A stretch of DNA of 64,000 nucleotides from Engraulis encrasicolus (Eukaryota > Chordata > Actinopteri > Clupeiformes > Engraulidae): NCBI RefSeq assembly GCF_034702125.1, contig NC_085873.1, forward strand, positions 45,796,088-45,860,087, given 5' to 3'. The position numbers and the translations under genes are program-made. This document shows positions 23,911 to 36,097 of this stretch, in pieces; positions within the stretch are counted from its first letter, which is position 1, and every line of letters begins with the position of its first letter. The notes under the pieces were generated by a model. The model was not told the origin of the DNA. It worked only from the letters and a program-made list of their open reading frames with translations, and did not search any database.

Positions 23911-25846
23911 ATGTAGAGCATTCTGAGGACATGTACAATATTATGCAAAAAGGTGTAGTGGGAATGAGTTATGTTACTGTTACCACTCAAAATCTTGAAG
24001 GTTAAAAAAAGTCTTGTGGCATTTTGTTTTGGGGGGGGGGGGGGGGTGATCGACTGTTCTTCCGCCCAGACTATTTATGTGCCTTGCATATCAAGAAAAT
24101 GAGTCCAGGTAATGATTTACTTTCATAGTATATACCATATGAGAAGTGTTGTTCTATATAGATATTTCTCCTATGGGTAAGGGTGGCAAAAGACCTACAG
24201 TACATGTTGTCCATCAGCTGTCAGTTTTGATAGCAGTTTAAGTACTCAATGATTACTGAGCTAACTAATACAACTTTTGACACAATTACTAGGTGAGGAC
24301 TTGTCTGCAAATAAACATTTTTTTTTATCTCTGTCTTCTTACTCAACATACACTAAGAAATCATTCCCATTTAATTTGAACTGAAGCCATACTGTGGCCT
24401 ACATGTAGGCCATATTGAGTAATCTGCAATGCTATTCTAAAGATGACTGAAATGCTCTCACAATATGCACTTGTAAAAATATAGAATTAGGTGATCTTAT
24501 GGGGTTCTTCATACATATGGAAAGGTCCTGTCCTTTACCCTCTCTCATACAAATAAAATATGTATATCTGTTATGGAAATTAGAGGATGGAGAACCTGCT
24601 ACCTAGGGCATCTTGCACTGACACTATCCCATTCAAATCGAGCATTAGCAGCAGTCTATTCTCACCATAGTTTTAGTGTTGGCAATGCTCATTTTAATTC
24701 AGACCAAGAATCTTCTCAAATCGTTCACAATGTTACATGCTGTCAAGCACGTAAGCACAGACTCACCCATACTTTCACACTATGTAGCCTACATTTTGTA
24801 GTTTTATCAATCTGGTCTAGCAGGCTACCCTTGCTTCATCTCTTCTGAGGACTATATTAACATTGTCAGCTAAGTATAATGTCATGTAATAACAATGTAA
24901 TGTGTTACCAACATGACATATTGTATATGACATGGTAGACATTTTTTTTCAAGGGGCACCCCTTCTAGGATGTCTTCAAATCAGTCAAGGAACACGTGTA
25001 CCGAATTATATGCTTCTATCCAGCGCGTAACGATTTCTCGGCTTAGAGCCCCTACTAGTGGTAATTATTTTGTTCCATTTCTTCAGACATTACATAGGCT
25101 ACATCCTAAATGTGCCATATATAAATATATGTATGATATAACATTATTTCGACTGTAAGGAGATATACCTCTAGTTCTAACAAACCAATGCCATCAAAAC
25201 ATGTACAACGTGTTTTCCTGCTTAGCTGCAGTTCACTTCCTTACCACTTGGTGGAGTATGTTCGTAACCCAAGTCAATAACCACAGAACAAGTGAATCTG
25301 GAGTGGCAGACTGTAAACTGTAACAGTCATGTGGAAATCGGAAAATAAATCACAACTGACTAATTTCCGTTCTTTGGTAACCAATCTAAATATCACAGGT
25401 TGTTGAAATACTGAAAACGAAACTATGTTACTAAGATCTAGTAAACTTCCGCGATCTACGGTGTATGAACATTATCAGTAGAGAAGGGGTGTGGCCAATT
25501 TACTGTTTGACACCGTCACTGAGGTATTGCGGTCGGGTAAACGGTATATATACTGTTGAGTCAACATTCGTTTCACAAGCAGTGAATCGTAGCTAATTCA
25601 CATTAGCTTTGACACTGGAATTCTTTGGATCTGCTGAGATTATAATGCGGCCTAACACTTTGGGGCCGGCTGAGAACATAATACGGCCGTTGTAATGTAT
25701 TTCGCGGCCGCGGCCCACGGGGACTCCCGATGGCCACTCCGCGCCTGAGTCAGGCCATGACGTCTGTTGTGTTTTCATTCTTTTTTTCCAAACATCCATC
25801 TCCCTGATTAGCAATGGAAGTGCAGGAGAATAGATTTTTTAAGTCA

Positions 25847-26103
25847 AGGGTGTCAAGCTCAAATTGAGCCCAAAATCAAAATCTGCTATGAAGTTGTGGG
25901 CCAAACTCAATATTTATTTTTCAAAACTAAAATTGTGTAAACACTAGAGATGTGCTGGATCCGGTTCCGGTTCCGGATCCGGCAGGATAATAGGGTTTTT
26001 CACAGGATCCGGGTCCGGCAACTGTAATTCACATTGGAAACTTTCTCGTTGGCCGAATAAAATGACTCCACAGGCCAGATTTGGCCCCTGGACCTGCGTT
26101 TGT
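25847..26103 (+). mobile_element. Degraded hAT-like MITE with a fragment of the GGATCCGG MITE inside
   Basis: The left end GGTGTCAAGCTCAAATTGAG and the right part CCAGATTTGGCCCCTGGACC resemble a common fish repeat with GTGTCAAACTCA ends. At about 25946-26020 it holds TAGAGATG...GGATCCGG sequence matching 13740-13830. Boundaries are approximate. Confidence 0.5.
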
Positions 26104-26463
26104 CAAGTCAAGTCAAGTCAAGTTTATTGTCAATTTCTTTACATGCACTGGTCATACAAAGAATTTGAAATTGCGTTTCTTGCTCTCCCATGCAGACATA
26201 GACTAATCTAGGTAAGGACATAGACAGTATAGACATAGACAGTACTCATACATGGACATAGACAGTATGGACGTAGACATTGCTCATACAGACATTTAAA
26301 GTGCAAGACTGGACAACAGAAGACTTGTAGAGAACATACATTAAGAGGAGGTATTTTGTTGTGCTTTTTCTAAAAGTCCTTTATAGCGTTCTGACATAGT
26401 AATAGTAGCATTTGAAGAAAATAAATAATTAGAAAAGGTTTTATTAAATACACCAGCAGCAGT

Positions 26464-26815
<352 letters not shown>

Positions 26816-26961
26816 TTAGTGCAGGTTGAAAGTTCAGTCACAGATGTAGTAGTGCAGGTGGAATGTTCAGTCGCAGATATGGTGGTGGGGATGAGGGGGG
26901 GGAGCGTTGTCAGTGGCCTGTCTGGCTAGAGGCTGACAGTGAAGGGAGAGTGGGTTGAGTG

Positions 26962-27180
26962 CAGTGTTGCCAGATGTGTCTGACCAAATCCCGCCCAAAA
27001 TGCTCTCAAAAACCGCCAAAATGCGCTAAATACCGCCCAAATTCAACAAATTACATTGACTTCTATGGGCCCAAAACGGCTTAAAAAACCGCCAAATGGC
27101 CAATTTTTCCCGTTTTTGCCCGCCGACGCTCATCCCAAGAAGCCCAATTTGGCGGGCACCCGCCCAATCTGGCAACACTG
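26962..27180 (+). mobile_element. hAT-like MITE, CAGTGTTGCCAG family, copy 2
   Basis: The 219-bp element has ends CAGTGTTGCCAGAT and ATCTGGCAACACTG and a perfect 8-bp target duplication GTTGAGTG (26954-26961, 27181-27188). It is inserted in the LINE fragment and is closely similar to 1517-1741. Confidence 0.92.
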
Positions 27181-27735
27181 GTTGAGTGTTCAGTATCTTG
27201 ATTGCTTGATGCATCGTGCTGCTTGCAAGCCTGGTGGTACGGGAACGGAGGCGCCTGTACCTCTTTCCAGAGGGCATGAGGCTGAACAGTTTGTGTGCAG
27301 GGTGGCTTGTGTCTTTGATGATCATCAGTGCTTTTCGGGTGAGGCGTGCGGTGTAAATGTCCTGCAGGGAGGGGAGTGGTACTCCAATGATCTTCTTCGC
27401 TGTGTTCACAACACGCTGGAGTGTCTTCCTATTTTTCTCCGTGCAGCTTCCTCCCCACACTGTGATGCAGCTGGACACGACGCTCTCTATGGTTCCTCTG
27501 TAGAATGTTGTCATGATGGAGGGTGTAGCACTTGCCTTCTTTAGTTTGCGCAAGAAGTAGAGACGCTGATGGGCCTTCTTCGCCAGTGATGTAGTGTTGA
27601 CATCCCTGGTTTAAGTGAACAAGGCCCGAAACTAAGTGCAGACATAATAGAAGAATTCAACTCCTCTCTCAGTATGCTGCTACTACACGGCATTCCATAT
27701 TATGCAAATGACAGTTTTTACTGATTTCCTGCGTA

Positions 27736-27870
27736 AAAAGTAGTGCATTCAAATCCTGTCCTTGCCACTCCCTACAGCTCCATCCATGGCTGAAGTGCCC
27801 TTGAGCAAGACACATAACCCAACATTTCTCCAGGGCCTTGAATGCAAATTGCTTATGAGTCTCCATTTCA
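27736..27870 (+). mobile_element. SINE fragment
   Basis: GCTGAAGTGCCCTTGAGCAA followed by a degraded copy of the body seen at 14755-14790. The tRNA-like head is not recognisable. Confidence 0.5.
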
Positions 27871-29186
27871 TTATGTAGAGCAAGGGTTACTGTAATAATC
27901 ATTTGTCATTTGTCATAGGACGTTTTGCATAACATTTGCACTTAGGCAATTGCTGATATTAATATGGTGCCCAGTTAGTGATTCATATTGGTGGTATCAT
28001 TTGTTATTTGAGGTTATTGTTTATTTGTATTATCTATTTTTTATTACCTGTGTTTGTTTTTAAGAGTCAGGATTAAGAAACCTGGCTCTTGCCAGATCTG
28101 TGTAAAATTTGAAAATAGAAAATGCTTAAATACCATATCTTTTTAGAAATCTAGCACAATTTGTTTTGATTTAATCAATTTGGCAAGAGAGAGTAATAAT
28201 GGTAATGAGAGTATAACGGTAAAACAACCCTGTACAATTCTCAACAAAACACGTGATAAACTACTTTGGTATAATTGTAGGCCTAACTTTGTCTTATGTA
28301 ACAGTGACTAAAAGAAACGGAATATAATGATCAGTGTTTGTCAATATTTTGGGGGATTTAATGTGTCACTTTGTGTTTCTAAATTGTCAATGTGGAGTAA
28401 CGACCAGTTGAGAAGCCTTTTAGGTCATTTGTGTCAGAAGACCATGCCACCGGAAATGACATCACACAGCTGCACCCTGATTAGCATATCTGCTACATGA
28501 CCAGTGGTGTAATCTCTCTTGAAATCGGCTTAATTCAACATTTTCTGAGCATGGTCATGCGTGTTTATAGTTGCATGTCAAATACTACAACGGTAGGAAA
28601 ACATTTACATTTTAAAATTTGTGTCAAACGAAGTATTCAATTTAAAAGCATGTTGGAAATCTCAACATCTAGATCACAAACTTTGATAGGTTTCAACTCC
28701 ATATAATAAAGTTTGAATGAAACTTTTGCCATGCCAAATGGTGCAACACCTCACACCATTTGACATACCCTATTACATTGATATTACACTCCCTGTTACA
28801 TTTAGTGTGACTGTGAAATGTCAAATGTTGACCTAAACCTAAACTTTTACCAAAACCAACCTTTTTTATTGGTGGTGCACCATATAAAAATATCAACATA
28901 CAATACAAACGCTTGGATCAAACGGTAGGGCGCTGCAGTGCTAGCCGGGCTGTGCCCTCCTATGGACGCAACAGCTTCAGTGTTCCTACCAGTCAGATCA
29001 AGAGCAATGCAAGTACTTTACGAGTTCCCTCAAAATCGTGAACTCCTCCCACTTTGCAAACAATCATTAGCAAACCAAGGGAGGCCGTTTGGGAATGTGT
29101 TTGGGAAATGGTAATTGTTATGCTCTTGGTCAGACCAAGTCTCGAAGAGATTTGAAAGTCGATGATAATCAGGCTACTGCGCCGCT
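27871..29186. other. Non-coding stretch
   Basis: No gene or bounded element recognised. A GC-richer block near 28920-29060 may be part of a repeat, but I could not delimit it. Confidence 0.35.
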
Positions 29187-29204
29187 AACCTGCAACCCAG
29201 GTTC

Positions 29205-29387
29205 AGCCCAATTGGGCTGCTTGGCATGGCCGTCTGCGGGTAAAAATGGTAACAAAACGTTTTTATCTGCAGTTTTATGGCTATAGAAATCAATACAATT
29301 TGTTGAAATTTGGCTGAATTTAGCGCCTCCAGGCAGTTTTTTGGAATCGTTTGGGCTGGAAATGTTCACACAAATCTGGCAACACTG
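29205..29387 (-). mobile_element. hAT-like MITE, CAGTGTTGCCAG family, copy 3 (diverged)
   Basis: In reverse orientation the right end reads AATCTGGCAACACTG at 29373-29387. The interior aligns with the other copies through GCCCAATTGGGC, the ACAAATTGTATTGATTTCTA-type centre and GGCGCTAAATTC. The opposite terminus has diverged or been lost, and there is no clear target duplication. Confidence 0.55.
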
Positions 29388-29768
29388 ACCTGAGGTCCAG
29401 CCTATGCTTGTTAGGTACAGTAAGAGACGGGTGAAATATAATATAACATAACCTTCATCATACAATACAGGCAACATGTTCAAATACTTTTTTCAAGTTG
29501 CTATTTAAATATCAGTACATCACACATTGTTAACCAATACATTATGATCGAGCCATATTGGCCGCTGCAAGCCTATAGAATATACAAATTGTGCCTTATG
29601 TAGCTACAACCACTAACCTGGCTCTGGCCAGATCACATCTCTGTTGTCTGCACTCACTGGTCTGGGAGAGCAAAGAGTTGGATTGGTTTTCAGAGGGCAT
29701 GGCTATATGAACCTTTGAAGTTGCAGGATGAAAAGCTTCCCAAATGGTGCTGTTGTGGATTTTGTGGA
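29388..29768. other. Non-coding interval
   Basis: No bounded element recognised. ACCTGGCTCTGGCCAGAT near 29618 resembles a phrase at 28079, so both may be old copies of an undefined repeat. Confidence 0.3.
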
Positions 29769-30908
29769 GCCACCCCGGGCATTTACTAAGCAGCAAGTAA
29801 CAGTAGCCTACATCAGGGGTTCCCAAACTTTACCATGACAAGGCCCCCCAGATACCGGTAGATTCAAGCCAAGCCCTTACATGGGCCGTGACACGCTATT
29901 TTTTTGTGCACCTGGTTTCACAACTCAATGAAGTTGATGCTTTCCTTACAATTTTTCCATACAAATTATTCCATACAAATACTACAGATAGCATAGTAGC
30001 CTACATTAATAGGAATATTGTTTAGCTTATTTTTGTTTATGTTGGCTTCATAAGCTGTTCAATTTATTAAATTACTCGTTTTATTTTGCTATATTTTTCC
30101 TGCCAACCTGCAGCAGCCCCCCTGGATTCCCCTCGCGGCCCCCCAGGGGTCCCCGGCCCCCACTTTGAAAACCACTGGTCTACATCACCCCTGGCATTTA
30201 CTAAGCAGCAAGTAACAGCCTACCTTACATCACCCCTGACATTTACTAAGCAGCAAGTAACAGTAGCCTACATCACCCCTGACATTTACTAAGCAGCAAG
30301 TAACAGTAGCCTACATCACCCCTGACATTTACTAAGCAGCAAGTATCAGTAGCCTACATCACCCCTGGCATTTACTAAGAAGCAAGTAACAGCAAATTAC
30401 ATCACCCCGGGCATTTACTAAGCAGCAAGTAACAGTAGCCTACATCACCCCTGACATTTACTAAGCAGCAAGTAACAGCCTACATTACATCACCCCTGGC
30501 ATTTACTAAGCAGCAAGTAACAGCCTACCTTACATCACCCCTGGCATTTACTAAGCAGCAAGTAACAGCCTACATTACATCACCCCTGGCATTTACTAAG
30601 CAGCAAGTAACAGCCTACCTTACATCACCCCTGGCATTTACTAAGCAGCAAGTAACAGCCTACCTTACATCACCCCTGGCATTTACTAAGCAGCAAGTAA
30701 CAGCCTACCTTACATCACCCCTGACATTTACTAAGCAGCAAGTAACAGTAGCCTACATCACCCCTGACATTTACTAAGCAGCAAGTAACAGTACATTGCA
30801 TCACCCCTGGCATTTATTAAGTAAGCAACAGCCTACCTTACATCACCCCTGACATTTACTAAGCAGCAAGTATCAGTAGCCTACATCACCCCTGGCATTT
30901 ACTAAGCA
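29769..30908. repeat. 43-45-bp minisatellite
   Basis: Unit: TACATCACCCCTGRCATTTA followed by CTAAGCAGCAAGTAACAG and a variable tail (TAGCC, CCTACCT or CCTACAT). I count 16 full units from 30178 to about 30885 and a partial one to 30907, plus a further unit at 29771-29813 cut off by a MITE. The two tail types form blocks, which suggests multi-unit duplication. The right edge runs into the 3' end of GPCR 3. Confidence 0.95.
29814..30177 (+). mobile_element. hAT-like MITE inside the minisatellite
   Basis: The 364-bp element has ends CAGGGGTTCCCAAACTTT and CACTTTGAAAACCACTG. The flanks GCCTACAT (29806-29813) and GTCTACAT (30178-30185) match at 7 of 8 positions. It separates the outermost minisatellite unit from the rest of the array. 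Confidence 0.85.
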
Positions 30909-31734
30909 CCTTAAGCTTCCCAGACTGTGCAGGTACATCAACGGCATGATCACGCTGGCCAGAGGAGGACCGCTGAGAACCGGTATAGTCACATGACAGT
31001 ATATTTCCTGTTCAGTCAGGGACATGACAGGCGTGAAGACAAGTATCACCAGTGGTGGCAGAAACACCAGGACCGTCAACACCAGGCTCTGTGTGATGGC
31101 CAACAGGGCCCTCTGCTTCTGCGGGTGGACGTCCGTCTTTCCGGAAGGATCCGGCTTCCTCAGGGCGCGCAGGATGGCGACGTCGCAGGCCACTATGACC
31201 GGAAGAGTCAGGAAGTAGGGGATTGACAGGACGACGTCTGGCATTTTTCCAATAAACACTTGAAAAGCCCACGCAATGGCCACAGCCCAGGCCACTGTAC
31301 ACGTGACCAGTCTGTAGTGTGTGCGTGTCATCCGCATGTAGAATATCGGGTAGCACACAGCCATGCAGCAGTCCCAACAAATGCAGGCCATTAACAAAGG
31401 CCGTCCCATCAAGTTGAGAACGTAGAAAAAATCCAGGCTCTTCCCTAACAGGTCGTGCTTCAAGAGGAAAAAAATTATTTGATATGGAAGAAGTTGAATG
31501 GTGGCCAACACGTCCATGACGGTCAGGTTGAGCATGTAGGTGTCGTTGGAGTAGCCAGTGCCACTGTGCTGCCTCTGGACGAGCACTTGCAGGCACACCC
31601 ACTATGGCACAGGGGGAGGTCATGATAGCCGAAATGATGGGGCCTACAGGGAACTCCAAGCAGTAGAAGTCAAAGTGCTCCGAGGTGTGGTTCATGGATT
31701 CACTAAGCCGAGGAAACAAGGGGTTCATGGTCAT
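30873..31734 (-). pseudogene. Rhodopsin-like GPCR, cluster member 3, frameshifted
   Basis: The N-terminal part (Met at 31734 or 31728, with an NHT glycosylation site and the start of TM1 up to GVPAS) is in one frame. The rest, from near 31598 through TM7, is in another. By comparison with member 2, several codons of TM1 are missing at about 31585-31600 and the frame changes there. Downstream the protein is intact: TM3 ends WDCCMAVCYP (DRY reads DCC), the third loop has RKPDPSGKTDVHPQKQRA, and TM7 has MPLMY. The last ~10 residues (LVNARGDVGY) and the stop codon come from minisatellite sequence. A sequencing indel cannot be excluded, but the missing codons argue for a real deletion. A splice-acceptor-like TTATTTCAAAG precedes the start. 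Confidence 0.75.
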
Positions 31735-31757
31735 GTGGTCCAACTTCAACGGTCCAA

Positions 31758-31775
31758 CTTTGAAATAAAAGCAAG
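31758..31775 (-). promoter_or_regulatory. Predicted splice acceptor of GPCR 3
   Basis: On the minus strand, CTTGCTTTTATTTCAAAG ends about 23 bases before the first Met, the same leader arrangement as in members 1 and 2. Confidence 0.45.
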
Positions 31776-31869
31776 ATGATGTAAATAAATACATATACAC
31801 ATACACATGCATACATACATACATAGATACACATACATACCATACATACGTAGGCCTACATGCTACATA

Positions 31870-33440
31870 CTACACTGATTCTTGAGAAAGTGGCTAAAAC
31901 AGGTTGTAATGTTGACAGAAAAAAACAAAGTGAATTACAAAATTATATGGTATATCCTTGTTGACTAAGGTCTTGGCTTTTCAGAAATGCACAAGGCCAA
32001 TCTCCCCATTTTTTTTTTTTTTTTTCAGAAATCAGGCTTTTCTCTAATCACACCTTGTTTTTTGTCAACACTGTCAGATACGATGAAAAGTAATTAAAAT
32101 TGTATTGATTTGGTTGCATATGTATCTGGAGTTTTTAAGTGATTATGTGTATTTTTTGGTTCACACATATGCCTTTAAATGTTGAAAATTCACTTTTGTT
32201 AACATTTTTCATAAAATGGGCTCTTTCTTGTTTTGTCAACAGCGGCAGACAGAATTAGAAGTAAAAACATATGTTTACTGTATTAAACTGAATTACTTTA
32301 ACAATTCAACATAACTGTAGATACTTATTGTATGTATATTCCAAAACATGTCAAAAACATGTAAAACATGTGTTTTTTGGTGAACTCCATCAGATGTCAC
32401 CACCGTCAGGTTTTCTGACAAAAAAACCTCCAAATGCACCTCAGTGGTGGCTAGAGTATCATTTTGGATCACAATTATTACTAACATGCCTAGTAATGTT
32501 TCATTAACCAGCACAATTTAGTAAAATATGGAACAAGATGATGAGCGGAACAAAATCTGACGGTGGTGACATCTGACGGTGTAAGACAAAAAAACACTCT
32601 TTTACATATTATGCATTGTTTGTTCACATTAGCCATTTCATTTTCGCTCTGTTTCTTGGGTGCTTCATACCTTTTCTGAGAAAGTATATATTAATTAACA
32701 TTAATGTAATATAATACAATTAAAACATCTGACTGTGTTGACAAATTGAGGACAAAATAGTAAACTTACAGGAGCTTCAGTGATGGTTAAGTATGCAGTA
32801 GACCTAAAGGTTTGAAAAGGGGTCCTCAGTAATGAAAATGACCTTGTGCATACCTGATTTTATTGTCTTTTAGAAAAAATCTGACGGTGGTGACCACTAT
32901 GCTGGACACATTTTGAGCAATCAGAAAATAATAGTAAATATTGTTTTACATGCACTATGTGCACATCTGTAGAACCACTTTAATATGGTCTTCCACATCA
33001 TGGTGATATTGTTCAATTCTGTTAGTGATTTTTGTATTTTAAGTCAATTGAAATGATGATGCCAGTCCTTGGGACAGGCGTTTTACAGGGTGTGGACAGG
33101 TTTATAGCCATGAAAAGTAATAACATTACACTTAAATATTTCAAACAACTGTGTATTTGTGTGACAGACCCCTTGGCCATTACCTTTTGTTCGTGAAAAT
33201 TCAGTTGATTTTCAACAGAATTAGCATTTTACTGCTGGGACATGTTTTTGCCAAACTTTCACAAATCAATGACTACACAGCTGTCTACACAGAAGTTGTT
33301 TTTGCACTTTGCCTTTTTTTCCCCTTTAGTTTTTATTTTTCCCCTCCCTGACTATTACCTATTTTATATGTGTCCATGTGGGCATTATGTGTATTTATGT
33401 AAGCTACTTGACACCATTTCTCCTCGCGGATCAATAAAGT
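31870..33440. repeat. Non-coding region with dispersed CTGACGGTGGTGAC motifs
   Basis: The phrase TCTGACGGTGGTGAC occurs at about 32557-32571 and 32879-32893, and its inverse GTCACCACCGTCAG at 32396-32409. Looser GTCAACA.YGTCAGA relatives occur near 32057 and 32236. The segment ends with CTCGCGGATCAATAAAGTTA, reminiscent of fish retroelement 3' ends. I see no coding frame and cannot classify it. Confidence 0.4.
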
Positions 33441-33459
33441 TACTCTACTACTACTACTT

Positions 33460-33605
33460 TACATACATTCATACATAGGCCTACATACAGAACATACATA
33501 CATACACACATACATACATAGTCAGAACATACTGTACATACATACACACATAGGCCTACATACATACGTGTACATACATACTCACATACATACTCACATA
33601 TGGTA
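33460..33605. repeat. (CATA)n tetranucleotide-rich tract
   Basis: Imperfect ACATACAT runs with TAGGCCTACATACA interruptions. A shorter tract of the same kind lies at 31790-31860. Confidence 0.85.
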
Positions 33606-34356
<751 letters not shown>

Positions 34357-34739
34357 CAAAACACACATGGAGGTCTGGGACACTGTAGCAGGATTGCATT
34401 TGTCCAGCCAAAACCATAGTCGGAGCATTTATTGCTTCCATATCAATGGCAGCTGGCATTGAGGAGTCACAGGACAGATTATAGACGGAGTATACTGACG
34501 ATTTAGAGGTGGCCTTTAAGGGATATTTCATTTGAAACCAGACTTTCCCCACTCTCTCCCCTCATCATTTATTTAAAAAACACATTTTCTATTTTGTAAG
34601 CTTGCTTTTCTTAATATGTCTGTCAAATGATCGCCCAGCTATAGAGGGGTTCCCAGCTATAGAGGGTTTCCGCTTTACAACTGCAGAATATAGTACATAC
34701 GCCATGTCATTGCTGCCGCCACCGCAGACAATGACCAGT
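34357..34739. other. Non-coding interval
   Basis: It contains a two-copy CCAGCTATAGAGGG tandem at 34636-34669. No gene. Confidence 0.4.
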
Positions 34740-35350
34740 TAGTCAAGGAGCCTAAAAAGTCCCGTGGGATTTTTTTGATGAAAGCAAGCCACCCATCCAA
34801 CTGTCTCAAGGACACCCCAAATAACAATAAAAAACATGTTGGCAGTCTGAAATATTGTGCAGGGAAAAATTGTGAAGCATATAAGATAATAACAGCATTT
34901 TGGTCTGCAAAAATAGGACTTTGCAAAAACGCCTAGGCATACCCACATATAAAATGGTGTAGAAAGCACAAATTTTGATATTTTGTTTTTTCAAATTTGA
35001 AATACAAGTTGTTCAGACTTGTGGCCTTTGTTCCATTATGTCTATAACCTGATACATTACAGTAAAAGGACTATTTAATGTCTATGTATATATTTTTTCT
35101 TTGGCGAGGGGAAAAAATGACAAAAACTTCCAAATATAAAGAGTTCCCAGTTTTCAGCAGAACCCTTTACAGTGAAACTGACAATAGATTAAAAACTAGA
35201 GGGTGTCTGCTTTCCGAAATGGGTGTTTTCATCTCAATAGCACAAAGGGTTGGGATACAGCAACCATTTCAATTTGGAGAGGCGTTTTCAGGCGTTATTC
35301 AGGCAAATCTGTCGGAATGCGAAGGGGTTAATTATGCAAGCTAGTGATAA

Positions 35351-35560
35351 ATGGTGAAAATAATGATTTGTTATTGTTCAAAATCCAAGTGTGACAATGC
35401 GAGGTGTTCATGTCGTAAAGCAGGACTCGGCTGCACAGAGTTATGTGCCTGTGACCCCAGTGAGGGATGTGACAATCCTGAGCAGCCCACCACATCACTC
35501 AATGATGAAGAGGATGAAGACTCAGGAGATGACGAGGACGATGTTGAAAACTTCATATAA
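35351..35560 (+). CDS. Small Cys-rich ORF resembling a CXC (tesmin/TSO1-like) domain
   Basis: 69 residues. The first half has a CYC-x4-C-x3-C-x-C-x6-C-x3-C-x-C pattern (residues about 8-31), followed by a second cysteine near residue 38. This resembles half of a CXC/CRC zinc-binding domain, also found at the C-terminus of some transposon-encoded proteins. The tail (49-67) is almost entirely Asp/Glu/Ser. The Met is in the palindrome arm and three stop codons in a row (TAG TGA TAA) precede it, so this is probably the stranded C-terminus of a larger protein whose upstream part was lost. Expression is doubtful. Confidence 0.4.
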   Translation: MVKIMICYCSKSKCDNARCSCRKAGLGCTELCACDPSEGCDNPEQPTTSLNDEEDEDSGDDEDDVENFI

Positions 35561-36097
35561 ACTGTGTGCTAACTGAAAGCATGACACTCATTGCGTAATG
35601 TGTAACATCACATTTATAATATACATTGTGAATTGGAGTTCATTGTGATTTTCAGTTGATTTAGTCTACAAACATAAGATGATGCCTTTATTTCTATGCC
35701 GAGTCAATAAACGTATTCATTCCAAAAACGATTACTGTTATCAGACCACTACTTCAGTTATCAGACTTTTCAGCAAAGAATAGCATAATAAACGAATCAT
35801 TATTTTCACCATTTATTACTAGCTTGCATAATTAACCCCTTCGCATTCCGACAGATTTGCCTGAAAAACGCCTGAAAACGCCTCTCCAAATTGAAATGGT
35901 TGCTGTATCCCAACCCTTTGTGCTATTGAGATGAAAACACCCATTTTGGGAAGCAGACACCCTCTAGTCTTGTAATCTATTGTCAGTTTCACTGTAAAGG
36001 GTTCTGCTGAAAACTGGGAACTCTTTATATTTTGAAGTTTTTGACATTTTTTTCACCTCGCCAAAGAAAAAAACATATAGACATACATAGACATTAA

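Larger units (their letters stand above)
22053..25057. mobile_element. 3-kb terminal-inverted-repeat element nested in H1 copy A
   Basis: About 100 bp at each end are inverted copies, diverged but clear: ATCGTTACGC.ATGGATAGAAGC and AGAAGGGGTGCCCC occur on the left and in reverse complement on the right. The extreme ends read TAGCTGGG and CCCTACTA. Copy B of H1 lacks the insert, and comparison gives a 3-bp target duplication GTG (22050-22052, 25058-25060). The interior has no transposase that I can recognise; it contains a pentanucleotide array and a MITE. The superfamily is unassigned. Confidence 0.7.
21203..25747. mobile_element. hAT-like element H1, copy A, with a nested 3-kb insertion
   Basis: The ends CAGGGGCGGAGTGGCC and GGCCACTCCGCGCCTG are inverted repeats with one mismatch. 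The flanking 8-mers are GGTCAGGC (21195-21202) and AGTCAGGC (25748-25755). Outside the nested element at 22053-25057 the copy is about 1.54 kb and collinear with copy B (43953-46995 without its Tc1). Short purine-rich open frames near 21213-21395 show no transposase motif, so the family appears non-autonomous. Confidence 0.88.

Noticed and set aside
27056..27544. 162-codon plus-strand frame
   Set aside because: It is antisense to the LINE ORF2 fragment and crosses a MITE boundary.
30178..30908. CRISPR-like appearance of regularly repeated units
   Set aside because: The units are contiguous, with no unique spacers, and the DNA is eukaryotic. It is a minisatellite.
35078..35344. 88-codon frame in the palindrome arm
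   Set aside because: No domain recognised. The matching arm on the other side does not preserve an equivalent frame that I can confirm.
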